Below are positions 1 to 7,102 of a stretch of DNA of 29,229 bases, piece by piece. Position numbers and translations under genes: made by a program. Each line of letters starts with the position of its first letter. Positions within the stretch are counted from its first letter, which is position 1. The DNA is from JAAYBQ01 sp035403465 (GTDB taxonomy: Bacteria; Spirochaetota; UBA4802; UBA5550), in contig DAONFG010000040.1 of assembly GCA_035403465.1 (NCBI GenBank), forward strand, positions 1-29,229, given 5' to 3'. Below the pieces are notes generated by a model. It did no database searches, was not told where the DNA came from, and was given only the letters and a program-made list of their open reading frames with translations.

Positions 1-18
1 CCGTAGAACAGGCCGGAG

Positions 19-858
19 ATGCAGAGCAGGATTACAGAGGAGATACTTAACGAAATCAACGAAATCCCTGCGATTCCGGACAACATCAGGGATATCCGGC
101 TGCTCTGCAGGGACCCTAAAAGTGAAATCAGGGATATATCAAACGCGATATCAAGAGACCCCGGGCTCACAGCATCAATCATAAAACTGTCGAATTCAGC
201 CGCCTATGTTACATCAGGCAGGATCAACACAATTGATGAAGCAGTTCGAATAATAGGACTGAAGGGAATCAACACACTCCTCATTGCAACGGGTGTCATA
301 AAAGTAGTCGAATCAAAATACAAAAAATATGAAGCGATCTGGAAAGACTCGTACAAGAGGGCTTTCTATTCGCAGATAATAGCACACCTCAAACCCTCCT
401 CTGCAAAGATAAGCGACCAGGCCTACCTTGCGGCGCTGCTGGCAGACATAGGCAGAATTGTACTCCTTTCGATCAACCCGGACCTTTCTTCAAAGATAAG
501 GGAGATTTCCGGATTCAAGGGCATGACAGATTCCAACCTTATTGAAGAGATCAGCCTTGGGATAAGCCATAGTTCACTTGCCGGACTGATCTGTAAAAGA
601 TGGAACTTTAATGAATCCCTGACAACTGCTGTTGAGCTTCACCACGCACCGCACAGGGCCCCTGCTGTATTGCGCGACCTGATTTTTACAATATACCTGG
701 CTGATGCCTTTGTGGAAATTGAAAACAGCAAATACCGTTTTGAGATCATCAATGATGATGTACTTAATCATTTCAGCCTGTCAAAGCCTGAAGACTTCAC
801 GGTATTCCACAATTCATTAAAAGACTCGTATGCCGGAAAAGATAAAACAATTTCCTGA
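19..858 (+). CDS. HDOD domain protein
   Basis: This is a stand-alone HDOD protein of 279 residues. HDOD domains are HD-hydrolase relatives that usually lack the full metal-binding set and act in signalling, often alongside cyclic-nucleotide or chemotaxis modules. Visible family features are the N-terminal pattern IPAIPDNI (about residues 16-23), the conserved SRDPGLTASIIKLSNSAAY block (about 45-63), the AVRIIGLKGI helix and a late LHHAP segment. No other output domain is fused, so the protein probably works through partners. An in-frame TAG at 4-6 lies just upstream and no other start codon intervenes, which fixes the start at the ATG. A GGAG touches the ATG and a CAGG lies about 6 nt upstream, so the ribosome site is weak. 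A terminator-like hairpin follows, so it is probably transcribed separately from glyQ. Domain call is firm, biological role unknown. Confidence 0.88.
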   Translation: MQSRITEEILNEINEIPAIPDNIRDIRLLCRDPKSEIRDISNAISRDPGLTASIIKLSNSAAYVTSGRINTIDEAVRIIGLKGINTLLIATGVIKVVESKYKKYEAIWKDSYKRAFYSQIIAHLKPSSAKISDQAYLAALLADIGRIVLLSINPDLSSKIREISGFKGMTDSNLIEEISLGISHSSLAGLICKRWNFNESLTTAVELHHAPHRAPAVLRDLIFTIYLADAFVEIENSKYRFEIINDDVLNHFSLSKPEDFTVFHNSLKDSYAGKDKTIS

Positions 859-860
859 GC

Positions 861-902
861 CCGGAGGGGTTTATTTACTTGACTAAACATCTCCGGAATT
901 TT
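861..902 (+). terminator. Intrinsic terminator after the HDOD gene
   Basis: The stem pairs CCGGAG (861-866) with CTCCGG (891-896) and, after a 2x2 internal loop, GTTTA (869-873) with TAAAC (884-888). It is followed by AATTTT. It starts 2 nt after the HDOD stop codon. The T tract is short, so termination strength is uncertain. Confidence 0.6.
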
Positions 903-936
903 CGTATTCATTCATCAATCAGCTTCGAGAGGAATT

Positions 937-1833
937 ATGTATTTTCAGGATATAATCGCAAGGCTTAATGAATACTGGGCAAAACAGGGCTGCCTTATCA
1001 TACAGGGATATGACCTTGAAGTCGGTGCAGGGACCTTTAATCCGGCAACATACCTGCGCGTGCTGGGCCCGGAACCATGGAACGTGGCGTACGTTGAGCC
1101 TTCAAGAAGGCCTACAGACGGCAGGTACGGCGATAATCCCAACCGGCTGCAGCATTATTACCAGTACCAGGTAATTATGAAGCCCTCCCCTTCAAACATC
1201 CAGGACCTCTACCTTCAGTCACTGGAATACCTGGGGATTAACCTGAAGGAACATGACGTACGTTTTGTCGAGGACGACTGGGAATCCCCCACACTTGGCG
1301 CTGCAGGCCTTGGATGGGAGGTATGGCTTGACGGAATGGAGGTCACGCAGTTCACATACTTCCAGCAGTGCGGAAGCATAGACCTTGACCCTGTTTCAGT
1401 GGAACTCACATACGGGCTGGAGAGGATATGCACTTATATACAGGGAGTGGACAGCGTTTTTGATATCCAGTGGAACAGCCGTTTCACATACAGGGACATT
1501 CACCACAGGAGCGAGTTTGAGTTCTCCCATTACAATTTCAACATCGCAGATACGGGAATGTATTTTAAGCTTTTTGACCTGTTTGAAAAGGAATGCCTTT
1601 CTGTTCTGCAGTACGAGGCTGCAAATCTTGTGCTTCCCGCTTACGATTTTGTGTTGAAATGTTCCCATGTTTTTAATATGCTTGATGCCAGGGGGGCGAT
1701 TTCCGTTACAGAAAGGGTAGGATACATTACAAGGGTAAGGAACATAGCAAGGAGATGTGCTGAACGATACGTTCAGATCCGGGAGGAGATGGGTTTCCCG
1801 CTCCTTAAATCGGATGAAAAGCAGGAGGTTTGA
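937..1833 (+). CDS. glyQ: Glycyl-tRNA synthetase alpha subunit
   Basis: GlyQ is the catalytic alpha subunit of the bacterial alpha2-beta2 type glycyl-tRNA synthetase, which charges tRNA-Gly with glycine in the cytoplasm. The 298 residues match the family's usual length. The sequence is highly conserved from the N terminus (MYFQDIIARLNEYWAKQGC) through YVEPSRRPTDGRYGDNPNR, the WESPTLGAAGLGWEVWLDGMEVTQFTYFQQ active-site region and the ELTYGLERI motif-3-like segment. An AGAGGA ribosome site sits about 6 nt before the ATG. The beta-subunit gene glyS, commonly the next gene, is absent. Instead the stop codon overlaps the start of an nrnA-like gene in a TGATG junction, which implies translational coupling. 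The enzyme needs GlyS for tRNA recognition, so glyS should be elsewhere in the genome. Confidence 0.97.
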   Translation: MYFQDIIARLNEYWAKQGCLIIQGYDLEVGAGTFNPATYLRVLGPEPWNVAYVEPSRRPTDGRYGDNPNRLQHYYQYQVIMKPSPSNIQDLYLQSLEYLGINLKEHDVRFVEDDWESPTLGAAGLGWEVWLDGMEVTQFTYFQQCGSIDLDPVSVELTYGLERICTYIQGVDSVFDIQWNSRFTYRDIHHRSEFEFSHYNFNIADTGMYFKLFDLFEKECLSVLQYEAANLVLPAYDFVLKCSHVFNMLDARGAISVTERVGYITRVRNIARRCAERYVQIREEMGFPLLKSDEKQEV

Positions 1834-2816
1834 TGAACAAATCCATACAAAAGCTGGAAGAATTCCTTAAAAGGAACGACAAGTTCATTATCTCGACACA
1901 TGAAAGCCCGGATGCAGACGGACTGGGCTCAGAGATCGCCTTCATTGACTTTCTGCGCCAGCTTGGGAAAACAGCCGTAATCTTTAATTCGGACCCTACG
2001 CCGGATATATGCAATTTCATAGACATAGACACCGAAATCAACATCCTGAAAGACACATCCCAGCTCCCGCCGGACGTTGAAGAGTATTCACAGATTGTCC
2101 TGGATACGAATGATTACGACAACATCGGCTCAGCGTACAGGGTGCTCAGCGGACTTGTCAAGGAATACTTTATAATTGACCACCACGAAGGGTACCTGGA
2201 TAAAACCGACGATAACTTCGTCAAGGTTGAGTCATCATCTGTTGCAGAAATAATTTTTACGATCATGGAGCATTACGGTAAAACACTAAACTTCAAGACA
2301 GCACAGGCCCTCTTTGCGGGCATGGTCTTTGATACGGGATCATTCAGGTACCCCAAGACCACATCCGAAACACTGCGTATCGCATCAATACTCGTTTCAT
2401 ATGGTGTAAATCCATTCCAGGTTTACGAGCACCTCTATGAAAGCAATTCACTTGCAAGCTTCCAGCTCCGAAGCATGATACTGGGCACTATGGAGGTCAT
2501 GCATAACGGCAGGATGGTAATAATGAAACTCCAGCCGGACATGGTTACCGAAACCGGCGGATCGTTCTCTGAAGGTGAAGCAACGATAAACATGCCCTTT
2601 ACTGTTAAGGGTGTGGTGGCAAGCATCCTGGTAAAGCAGGATGTAAACGGCCCGGTCAAAATAAGTATGCGGACAAAAGGCGACCTGGATGTTGCGGCCA
2701 TAGCAATCAAGAACGGCGGCGGCGGACACAAGAATGCCGCAGGATTCAAGGCAAATATGAGCTTTGACCAGGCCTACGAAATGGCCATTCATGAAATGGA
2801 GAAATTCTTTAAATAA
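1833..2816 (+). CDS. DHH/DHHA1 phosphoesterase, NrnA-like (oligoribonuclease / pAp phosphatase)
   Basis: This is a DHH-family phosphoesterase of 327 residues. NrnA-type members degrade 2-5 nt RNAs and remove the 3' phosphate of pAp in the cytoplasm. Visible motifs are STHESPDADGLGS with H23, D27 and D29 (motif I), an LDTND aspartate (motif II), IIDHHEG (the DHH motif, about 113-119), FDTGSFRYPKT (motif IV), and the C-terminal DHHA1 glycine-rich GGGGHKNAAGF (about 293-303). The ATG at 1833 is chosen because AGGAGG at 1823-1828 is spaced 4 nt from it. A TTG three bases earlier would sit almost on top of the ribosome site. It overlaps the glyQ stop (TGATG) and converges with the PfkB gene, overlapping it by 8 bp. 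Which of the two NrnA activities dominates cannot be told from sequence. Confidence 0.92.
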   Translation: MNKSIQKLEEFLKRNDKFIISTHESPDADGLGSEIAFIDFLRQLGKTAVIFNSDPTPDICNFIDIDTEINILKDTSQLPPDVEEYSQIVLDTNDYDNIGSAYRVLSGLVKEYFIIDHHEGYLDKTDDNFVKVESSSVAEIIFTIMEHYGKTLNFKTAQALFAGMVFDTGSFRYPKTTSETLRIASILVSYGVNPFQVYEHLYESNSLASFQLRSMILGTMEVMHNGRMVIMKLQPDMVTETGGSFSEGEATINMPFTVKGVVASILVKQDVNGPVKISMRTKGDLDVAAIAIKNGGGGHKNAAGFKANMSFDQAYEMAIHEMEKFFK

Positions 2817-3792
2817 GCCCCCCTGGATCAATCCTGCCGTTGTACCTTGCGCCTGCAGATGATACAACGAGCGATGATGCATAACTTGCGATTTTGCCCG
2901 CAACCTCTGCACTTTTACCTGAAGCCAGGCCGTAAAGGATACCCGCAGCGTACATGTCGCCGGCACCGTTTGTATTAACCACGTTCACCTTAAACGGATC
3001 GACTTTAATGATATTCCCCCCGGTTTTAATCAGGCTTCCGCGCTCACCAAGCTTGGCAACAGCAAAGGATGTTTTCTCCGCCAGGATATGAAGTCCGTCA
3101 TGCTCTTTTTTCCCGGTATACGCGAGGACTTCATCCTCGTTCGCAAAAACGATATCAGCGTATTTTTCTATTACATCATCAAAGACGTTTTTTATTCTTC
3201 CTATAAGTGACGGATCCGCAAGGTCAATCGACACATGTCCCCCGGCGCTTTTAATCCTCTTCATCGCCTCGTAGCATATTTCACGCTGCTGTTCAGGTTC
3301 AAAAAGGTAACCCTCAAGGTGAATGATGGAACTCTGTTCTATTATGCCGAAATCAATATCGGCCATCGACAGCCCGGTACATGCGCCAAGGTGTGTGGCA
3401 AATGTACGCTGCGAATCCGGTGTAATAAACGTTATGGCATGTCCAGTCATCCCGCTCCCCTGCTTTATGAACGATTCCACTCCCGTTTTCCTGGTATCAC
3501 CTATATAACGCTCTGCGTTTGAATCGCTCCCGACCCTGCCCATGAACGCGCCCCTTCCGCCGAGTGCCGCAACGCCCGCAAGGGTATTAGCGCTGCTTCC
3601 GCCGGGTGCAACGCTCATCTCCATGTGGCTTATCTTTTCAAGTATCTGCGCGCTTGCGGCTTCATCAACCAGCTGCATGTGGCCTTTGACCAGGTTTATC
3701 TCTTTGAGAAAGGCGTCGTCAACATTAACAGTGAAGTCAAGGAGGGCTGCGCCTATTCCTGCTACGTCGTATTTTGATTTTTTAATCTTCAA
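2809..3792 (-). CDS. PfkB-family carbohydrate/nucleoside kinase
   Basis: This is a ribokinase-fold (PfkB) kinase of 327 residues that transfers phosphate from ATP to a sugar or nucleoside. Visible features are the substrate-binding GG motif in APGGSSANTLAGVAALGG (about 62-79), GRVGSDSNAERY, and the C-terminal signature NTNGAGDMYAAGIL holding the anion hole and catalytic aspartate (about residue 278). The layout, with a long N terminus before the GG motif, resembles the adenosine-kinase/sugar-kinase branch, but the substrate is not certain. The start is a TTG, preceded by TAGAGG at 8 nt; no ATG is better placed. It is convergent with the nrnA-like gene, and the two 3' ends overlap by 8 bp with no room for a separate terminator. 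Confidence 0.9.
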   Translation of the reverse strand: MKIKKSKYDVAGIGAALLDFTVNVDDAFLKEINLVKGHMQLVDEAASAQILEKISHMEMSVAPGGSSANTLAGVAALGGRGAFMGRVGSDSNAERYIGDTRKTGVESFIKQGSGMTGHAITFITPDSQRTFATHLGACTGLSMADIDFGIIEQSSIIHLEGYLFEPEQQREICYEAMKRIKSAGGHVSIDLADPSLIGRIKNVFDDVIEKYADIVFANEDEVLAYTGKKEHDGLHILAEKTSFAVAKLGERGSLIKTGGNIIKVDPFKVNVVNTNGAGDMYAAGILYGLASGKSAEVAGKIASYASSLVVSSAGARYNGRIDPGGLI

Positions 3793-3856
3793 ATTTTGTA
3801 CCTCTATATTTTATCAAATGATATGTTTCATTACATATGTTCTTGTCACCGCATGG

Positions 3857-3946
3857 ACCCTGCGGGGCTTTATTTGAAGGGGCTTCGCCCGAGCGTTCAC
3901 GATGAACGCCTGCCAGCACAAAACACGATGTTTTAGTAAAGCTGGC
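3857..3946. repeat. Cluster of small hairpins (REP-like intergenic element)
   Basis: This intergenic stretch is a run of short perfect inverted repeats, nearly all with 3-nt loops. They are CCC-TGC-GGG (3858-3866), GGGC-TTC-GCCC (3880-3890), GCGTTCA-CGA-TGAACGC (3893-3909) and AAAACA-CGA-TGTTTT (3920-3934). The last is nested inside GCCAGC (3912-3917) / GCTGGC (3941-3946). The leading 14-mer ACCCTGCGGGGCTT (3857-3870) recurs at 4602-4615. It lies between the pfkB start and the toxin gene. It may be a mobile palindromic repeat or a folded RNA. Confidence 0.55.
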
Positions 3947-3977
3947 CTTCACCCCGTTGTAATGTTTATTTTAAATA

Positions 3978-4280
3978 TTATTTTTCACTGAGTATCTCTT
4001 TTTTAATTTTTTCAGGATCACCACGAATATCAAGAACACGCCATACTACAACTGTGTTGTCATCGTCAATCTTATAATATATTGCATATGGAAAACGTTT
4101 TGAAAGCATACGGTAACAACCGTAATGATCCGGATGAATGCCGGCATTAAGAGCAAGAGAGTCTATGTCAGAAAACAGGGAATCAAAAAAATAATCGCCA
4201 AGGCCTGCAGCCTGTTTATCATAAAAAAATCTGCCCACCAGCAGATCCTCAAGTACTGACGTGAGTACTCTGATATTCAT
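3978..4280 (-). CDS. RelE/ParE-superfamily toxin
   Basis: This is the 100-residue toxin half of a type II toxin-antitoxin pair. The family members are small proteins that cut mRNA at the ribosome (RelE) or poison gyrase (ParE); sequence alone does not say which. Family features are the helical N terminus ending in GLGDYFFDSLFSDIDSL, the GCYRMLSKRFPYAIYYKIDDDNTVVVWRVLDIRGDPEKI core with the typical RFPY-IYY strand pair, and a basic C terminus. It overlaps the upstream antitoxin gene by 4 nt, the usual coupling in such modules. The 303-bp gene is of normal length and appears intact. Confidence 0.85.
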   Translation of the reverse strand: MNIRVLTSVLEDLLVGRFFYDKQAAGLGDYFFDSLFSDIDSLALNAGIHPDHYGCYRMLSKRFPYAIYYKIDDDNTVVVWRVLDIRGDPEKIKKEILSEK

Positions 4281-4495
4281 TCAAATTTACTGCGGATCTG
4301 ATTTTTGGCAGAAGTCCAGTCCACAGCATTCTCCCTGCCAGATTTAAATCTCTCTTCAGTCTCCCTTAGTCTGTCCGCGTGCCAGCCGGGTGATTCCACA
4401 AGTGACTCGTCATGAGAAAGGTCTTCCCAGAGGACTTCCATTATTCTCAGTTTTTGTTCTCTCGAAAGATCTTTTATTTCACTTATTGTGAACAT
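4277..4495 (-). CDS. Addiction-module antitoxin component
   Basis: This is a 72-residue antitoxin partner of the RelE/ParE-type toxin, resembling the 'putative addiction module component' family. That family has a short hydrophobic start (LSREQKLRIMEVLWEDLSHDE) followed by a PGWHADRLRETEERFKSG stretch and a charged tail that would wrap the toxin. The protein has no obvious long DNA-binding domain. A strong GGAGGT ribosome site lies 8 nt before the ATG. It is the first gene of a two-gene operon, and its last codons overlap the toxin start by 4 nt. Such antitoxins usually autoregulate their promoter with the toxin as co-repressor, but no clear operator palindrome was seen. Confidence 0.85.
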   Translation of the reverse strand: MFTISEIKDLSREQKLRIMEVLWEDLSHDESLVESPGWHADRLRETEERFKSGRENAVDWTSAKNQIRSKFE

Positions 4496-4551
4496 TCCGC
4501 TTTACCTCCAGACTGGTTATGTAATCAGGACATAAATAATTGCTTGTTGTT

Positions 4552-4580
4552 ACTAGAAAAATAAATTTATCACAAGTCAA
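4552..4580 (-). promoter_or_regulatory. Candidate promoter of the toxin-antitoxin operon
   Basis: On the minus strand TTGACT (4575-4580) and TCTAGT (4552-4557) are 17 nt apart, about 55 nt upstream of the antitoxin ATG. The -35 matches the consensus in five of six positions; the -10 is weaker. Confidence 0.4.
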
Positions 4581-4601
4581 ATATTTTACCTGCCAAAGTG
4601 T

Positions 4602-4615
4602 ACCCTGCGGGGCTT
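4602..4615 (+). repeat. Second copy of the 14-bp ACCCTGCGGGGCTT element
   Basis: This is identical to 3857-3870, the leading edge of the hairpin cluster on the other side of the toxin-antitoxin genes. It contains the CCC-TGC-GGG mini-hairpin. The two copies bracket the 0.75-kb toxin-antitoxin segment in the same orientation. The rest of the hairpin cluster is not repeated here. Confidence 0.5.
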
Positions 4616-4630
4616 ATTGACATCTATGGT

Positions 4631-5032
4631 TCATTTATTTATTTGATAAAAACTCATGGGATACGGACCTTTATCATGATAATCAAGCGGTATATCTGGA
4701 ATCCACTTGAAAGGAAAAGCCGATTTTTCAGTTTCATTGATAATTTCTAGGAATTCTTTTTCATCCCATTTATACCATACATCATTGTAGAAAATATACG
4801 TATCATCTAATTCTAAAAAATCAAATGTATGTGTTTGAATTGATAAAGACGCCCTAAATTTTCTGCTGTTTTTCAGGATAATTGTACCGCCACATTTATA
4901 ATGTCTTCCATCAAGGGGAATTTTTTTCCCTTTATATGCTTTACCTGAACATGGGCCCACAAGGACAGTAGTCTCATTTTCTCTCTCAAAGGAAATTGGT
5001 AAATTATACAAATCATCTTGTGTGAAAGGCAT
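4631..5032 (-). CDS. Hypothetical protein, unrecognised
   Basis: This is a 133-residue soluble protein that I do not recognise. It has no signal peptide or membrane segment. It is rich in aromatic residues towards the C terminus (FYNDVWYKWDEKEF, FPFKWIPDIP). It has two cysteines, in GPCSG and YKCGG, spaced about 19 residues apart, too few for a clear zinc ribbon. An AAGGA ribosome site lies 10 nt upstream of the ATG. Its base composition is more AT-rich than the housekeeping genes around it. It lies in the same AT-rich patch as the toxin-antitoxin pair, so it may be a recently acquired accessory gene. It could be an orphan or an immunity-like protein, but nothing in the sequence proves that. 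Confidence 0.6.
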   Translation of the reverse strand: MPFTQDDLYNLPISFERENETTVLVGPCSGKAYKGKKIPLDGRHYKCGGTIILKNSRKFRASLSIQTHTFDFLELDDTYIFYNDVWYKWDEKEFLEIINETEKSAFPFKWIPDIPLDYHDKGPYPMSFYQINK

Positions 5033-5246
5033 TAAAAAGTAATCCTTAAAAAAATAATTTCATAAATTCTTATAACACATAGATCCTTTATGTTGTTTCT
5101 TAAGATCCTCAAGTGAGATAAATATGCCTTCACCCCTGTCTTTTTTTTCAAACTATACAATGTATTGATAAATTATAAAATATCTCATAACAACAAATAT
5201 GTCAATATCTCTTTATACCTTATTTTATTCATGACTTTTATCACCA
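5033..5246. other. AT-rich gap between the 133-aa gene and the mlaF-like gene
   Basis: This 214-bp stretch is strongly AT-rich with several poly-A/T runs. I found no confident gene, terminator or repeat. Short open frames exist on the minus strand but have no usable ribosome site. It may be an edge of an inserted segment. Confidence 0.4.
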
Positions 5247-5957
5247 CTACAACTTATAAACATCGATCGGTCCCTCGATGTCACCCTCGATAAACTGCCT
5301 GGCGAACCCGTCGTCTTTACTGAAAAAATCAGCGGCGCTGCCGTAAAACACTGGCCGGCCTGTATATATCAGCATCACCGAATCCGCAATTTTCTGTGCT
5401 ACCCTGAGGTCATGTGTCGCAACAATCGAGGCTGCACCTGTTCTTGTGCGTATGTCATTCATCAGGTCAGATATCGCATCTGAAAGAATCGGGTCCAGGC
5501 CCGCGGTCGGATCATCGTACAATATAATCTGCGCACCCTGCACCAGCGCCCTTGCAAGGCCCACCCTCTTCTGCATTCCGCCTGACAGCTCCGAAGGAAA
5601 CTTGCCCTGGACATTTTTAAGGCCCACACTTTCAAGTGAACCTGTCACGATCTCCTCGATCTTTTCGTCAGCAAGGCCGCTGTTGCGCAGGGGGAACGCT
5701 ACGTTTCTGAATACATCTATGGAATCAAAAAGCCCGCCCTTCTGAAAAACATAGGCGATTTTACTGCCGGCTTCGTCGATCTTGATGCTGCCCGAATAAC
5801 CTTTAATAAGTCCGGCAATTGTCTTCAGCAGAACACTTTTGCCCGATCCGTTCTTGCCCAGCACAACAAGCGTTTTGCCTGCACCAAGTTCGAAGCCCAG
5901 GTTCTCCAGGATTATTCTGCCGCCAAGTTCGAGTGTGAGGTTGCTTACTTTTATCAT
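5247..5957 (-). CDS. ABC transporter ATPase, MlaF/Ttg2A-like
   Basis: This is an ABC ATPase of 236 residues, closest by motif pattern to MlaF (Ttg2A), the ATPase of the MlaFEDB phospholipid transporter linking inner and outer membranes. Visible are the Walker A GKNGSGKS (34-41), the Q-loop with the typical VFQKGGLFDSIDVFRNVAFPLR context, the signature LSGGMQKRVGLARAL, the Walker B IILYDDPTAGLDP and the switch histidine in ATHD. The permease (mlaE) and MCE protein (mlaD) genes, usually adjacent, are not in this window. The gene starts 15 bp downstream of rsgA on the same strand, so they probably share a transcript. It is complete and all catalytic motifs are intact, so it is expected to power a transporter encoded elsewhere. 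Confidence 0.88.
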   Translation of the reverse strand: MIKVSNLTLELGGRIILENLGFELGAGKTLVVLGKNGSGKSVLLKTIAGLIKGYSGSIKIDEAGSKIAYVFQKGGLFDSIDVFRNVAFPLRNSGLADEKIEEIVTGSLESVGLKNVQGKFPSELSGGMQKRVGLARALVQGAQIILYDDPTAGLDPILSDAISDLMNDIRTRTGAASIVATHDLRVAQKIADSVMLIYTGRPVFYGSAADFFSKDDGFARQFIEGDIEGPIDVYKL

Positions 5958-5972
5958 TTTATCAGTGACCCT

Positions 5973-6893
5973 TCAGTACTGGTTCCGGATGTTTTCCTGG
6001 ATGGAATAGAGTATATTGAGATACGAAATATGCCTGTCAGGATGGATAATTCCCTCACCCACAAGGCGTTTCACCTCGCAGTCGGGTTCATGGTCATGCT
6101 GGCACGGTCTGAACCTGCAGTTTTGCGCGGCCTCCCTGAAGTCCTCGAAATAGTTTCCAAGTTCGTTCGGATCAATATCAACAAGTCCAAACTCGCGCAC
6201 GCCCGGTGTGTAGATCAGTTCGGTGTTGTCTCCAAGCTTTATCATGCGCACATTGGTTGTGGTGTGACGCCCCTTCCCCGTACTTTCAGATACATCATTT
6301 ATCTTCAAATCAAGCCCGGGGTAAATCCTGTTAAAGATTGATGATTTGCCCACGCCAGAATACCCCACAAGGAGAGACCGTTTACCCGCTATTGACTTCC
6401 TTAAGGTATCCATCCCTTCGCCGCTGTGCGCGCTTACATATTTTATCTCGACACCGGTCCCATTGTAGTAGGACTTGATGTATGACTTCTCGCCTTTCAT
6501 AACAAGGTCAACCTTGTTCACGCAAAGCAGCACATGGATATTCTCTTTTACACCACGCACAAGTATCCTGTCTACAAAACGCAGGTTGAATTCAGGCGCG
6601 CCGAAGGACTGCACAGCCACGACCTGGTCAAGGTTGCACGCAATAATATCCTCCCTTGACCTCACGCCGTCCTTCCGTGTAAAGATATTGCTTCTCTTAT
6701 CGACTGATTCTATTACGCCGAGTCCGTCATCTTTAATATGGAAATCTACAGTATCGCCAACGGCAACTGGATTGGAAAAAATCCGTGTATCGCCCGGGAC
6801 CTTGAGTTTCCCTCTTAAAACAGAGATCACCTCACGGTTATCCACCTCAACGGTATAATAGCGTCCGAATACTTTAATTATGGTTCCCTTCAT
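5973..6893 (-). CDS. rsgA: Ribosome small subunit-dependent GTPase RsgA
   Basis: RsgA is a circularly permuted GTPase that checks late 30S ribosome maturation. The order of motifs shows the permutation: an OB-fold N terminus (GTIIKVFGRYYTVEV, about 3-17), then G4 NKVD (about 123), G5 SAHSG, G1 GYSGVGKSS, a TTT switch I segment and G3 YTPGVREFG. The C-terminal zinc knuckle CRFRPCQHDHEPDC follows. The ATG at 6893 is preferred over an ATG 36 bp upstream: a CCGGAG ribosome site sits 5 nt before it, and the family's N-terminal homology begins exactly there. The predicted length of 306 residues is normal. A minus-strand TATAAT lies 56 nt upstream. Confidence 0.95.
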   Translation of the reverse strand: MKGTIIKVFGRYYTVEVDNREVISVLRGKLKVPGDTRIFSNPVAVGDTVDFHIKDDGLGVIESVDKRSNIFTRKDGVRSREDIIACNLDQVVAVQSFGAPEFNLRFVDRILVRGVKENIHVLLCVNKVDLVMKGEKSYIKSYYNGTGVEIKYVSAHSGEGMDTLRKSIAGKRSLLVGYSGVGKSSIFNRIYPGLDLKINDVSESTGKGRHTTTNVRMIKLGDNTELIYTPGVREFGLVDIDPNELGNYFEDFREAAQNCRFRPCQHDHEPDCEVKRLVGEGIIHPDRHISYLNILYSIQENIRNQY

Positions 6894-6948
6894 TTTTCTC
6901 CGGAAATACTGTTTTCTCCATGAGACCATGTCTCACATTTGCAGGAAA

Positions 6949-6954
6949 ATTATA
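6949..6954 (-). promoter_or_regulatory. Candidate -10 element for rsgA-mlaF
   Basis: The minus strand carries a perfect TATAAT here. Transcription would begin around 6942, upstream of both possible rsgA starts. No good -35 hexamer is found at 16-18 nt (best TGTAAT), so it may depend on another factor or be weak. Confidence 0.4.
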
Positions 6955-7102
6955 GTCCGTGTCCTTGATGCATTACAGGCGGCAGCAGGCAAAAACACAA
7001 TCTTTTACAAAGTTGTCATATACACGGATTTTTAACTGTTTTGTGCAAAAAAAATGCTAAAGTTTTCAGCCCTGTAATCCGAGATTAATGTTACAAGTGA
7101 TG

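Noticed and set aside
2448..2966. 172-codon frame on the minus strand inside the nrnA-like gene
   Set aside because: It lies antisense to well-supported coding DNA (all DHH and DHHA1 motifs) and runs into the pfkB gene in another frame; no recognisable domain or ribosome site.
4277..4495. Reading the antitoxin as a DNA-binding RelB/ribbon-helix-helix protein
   Set aside because: No ribbon-helix-helix or Phd-type pattern is visible; the sequence better fits the short 'addiction module component' type.
5033..5150. Short minus-strand frame beginning GTG (about 33 codons) before the 133-aa gene
   Set aside because: The G-rich stretch overlaps the start codon so cannot act as a ribosome site; the peptide resembles nothing and the DNA is low-complexity AT-rich.
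6894..6929. Upstream ATG of rsgA adding 12 residues
   Set aside because: The extra residues do not match the family start, and the better ribosome site (CCGGAG) serves the ATG at 6893.
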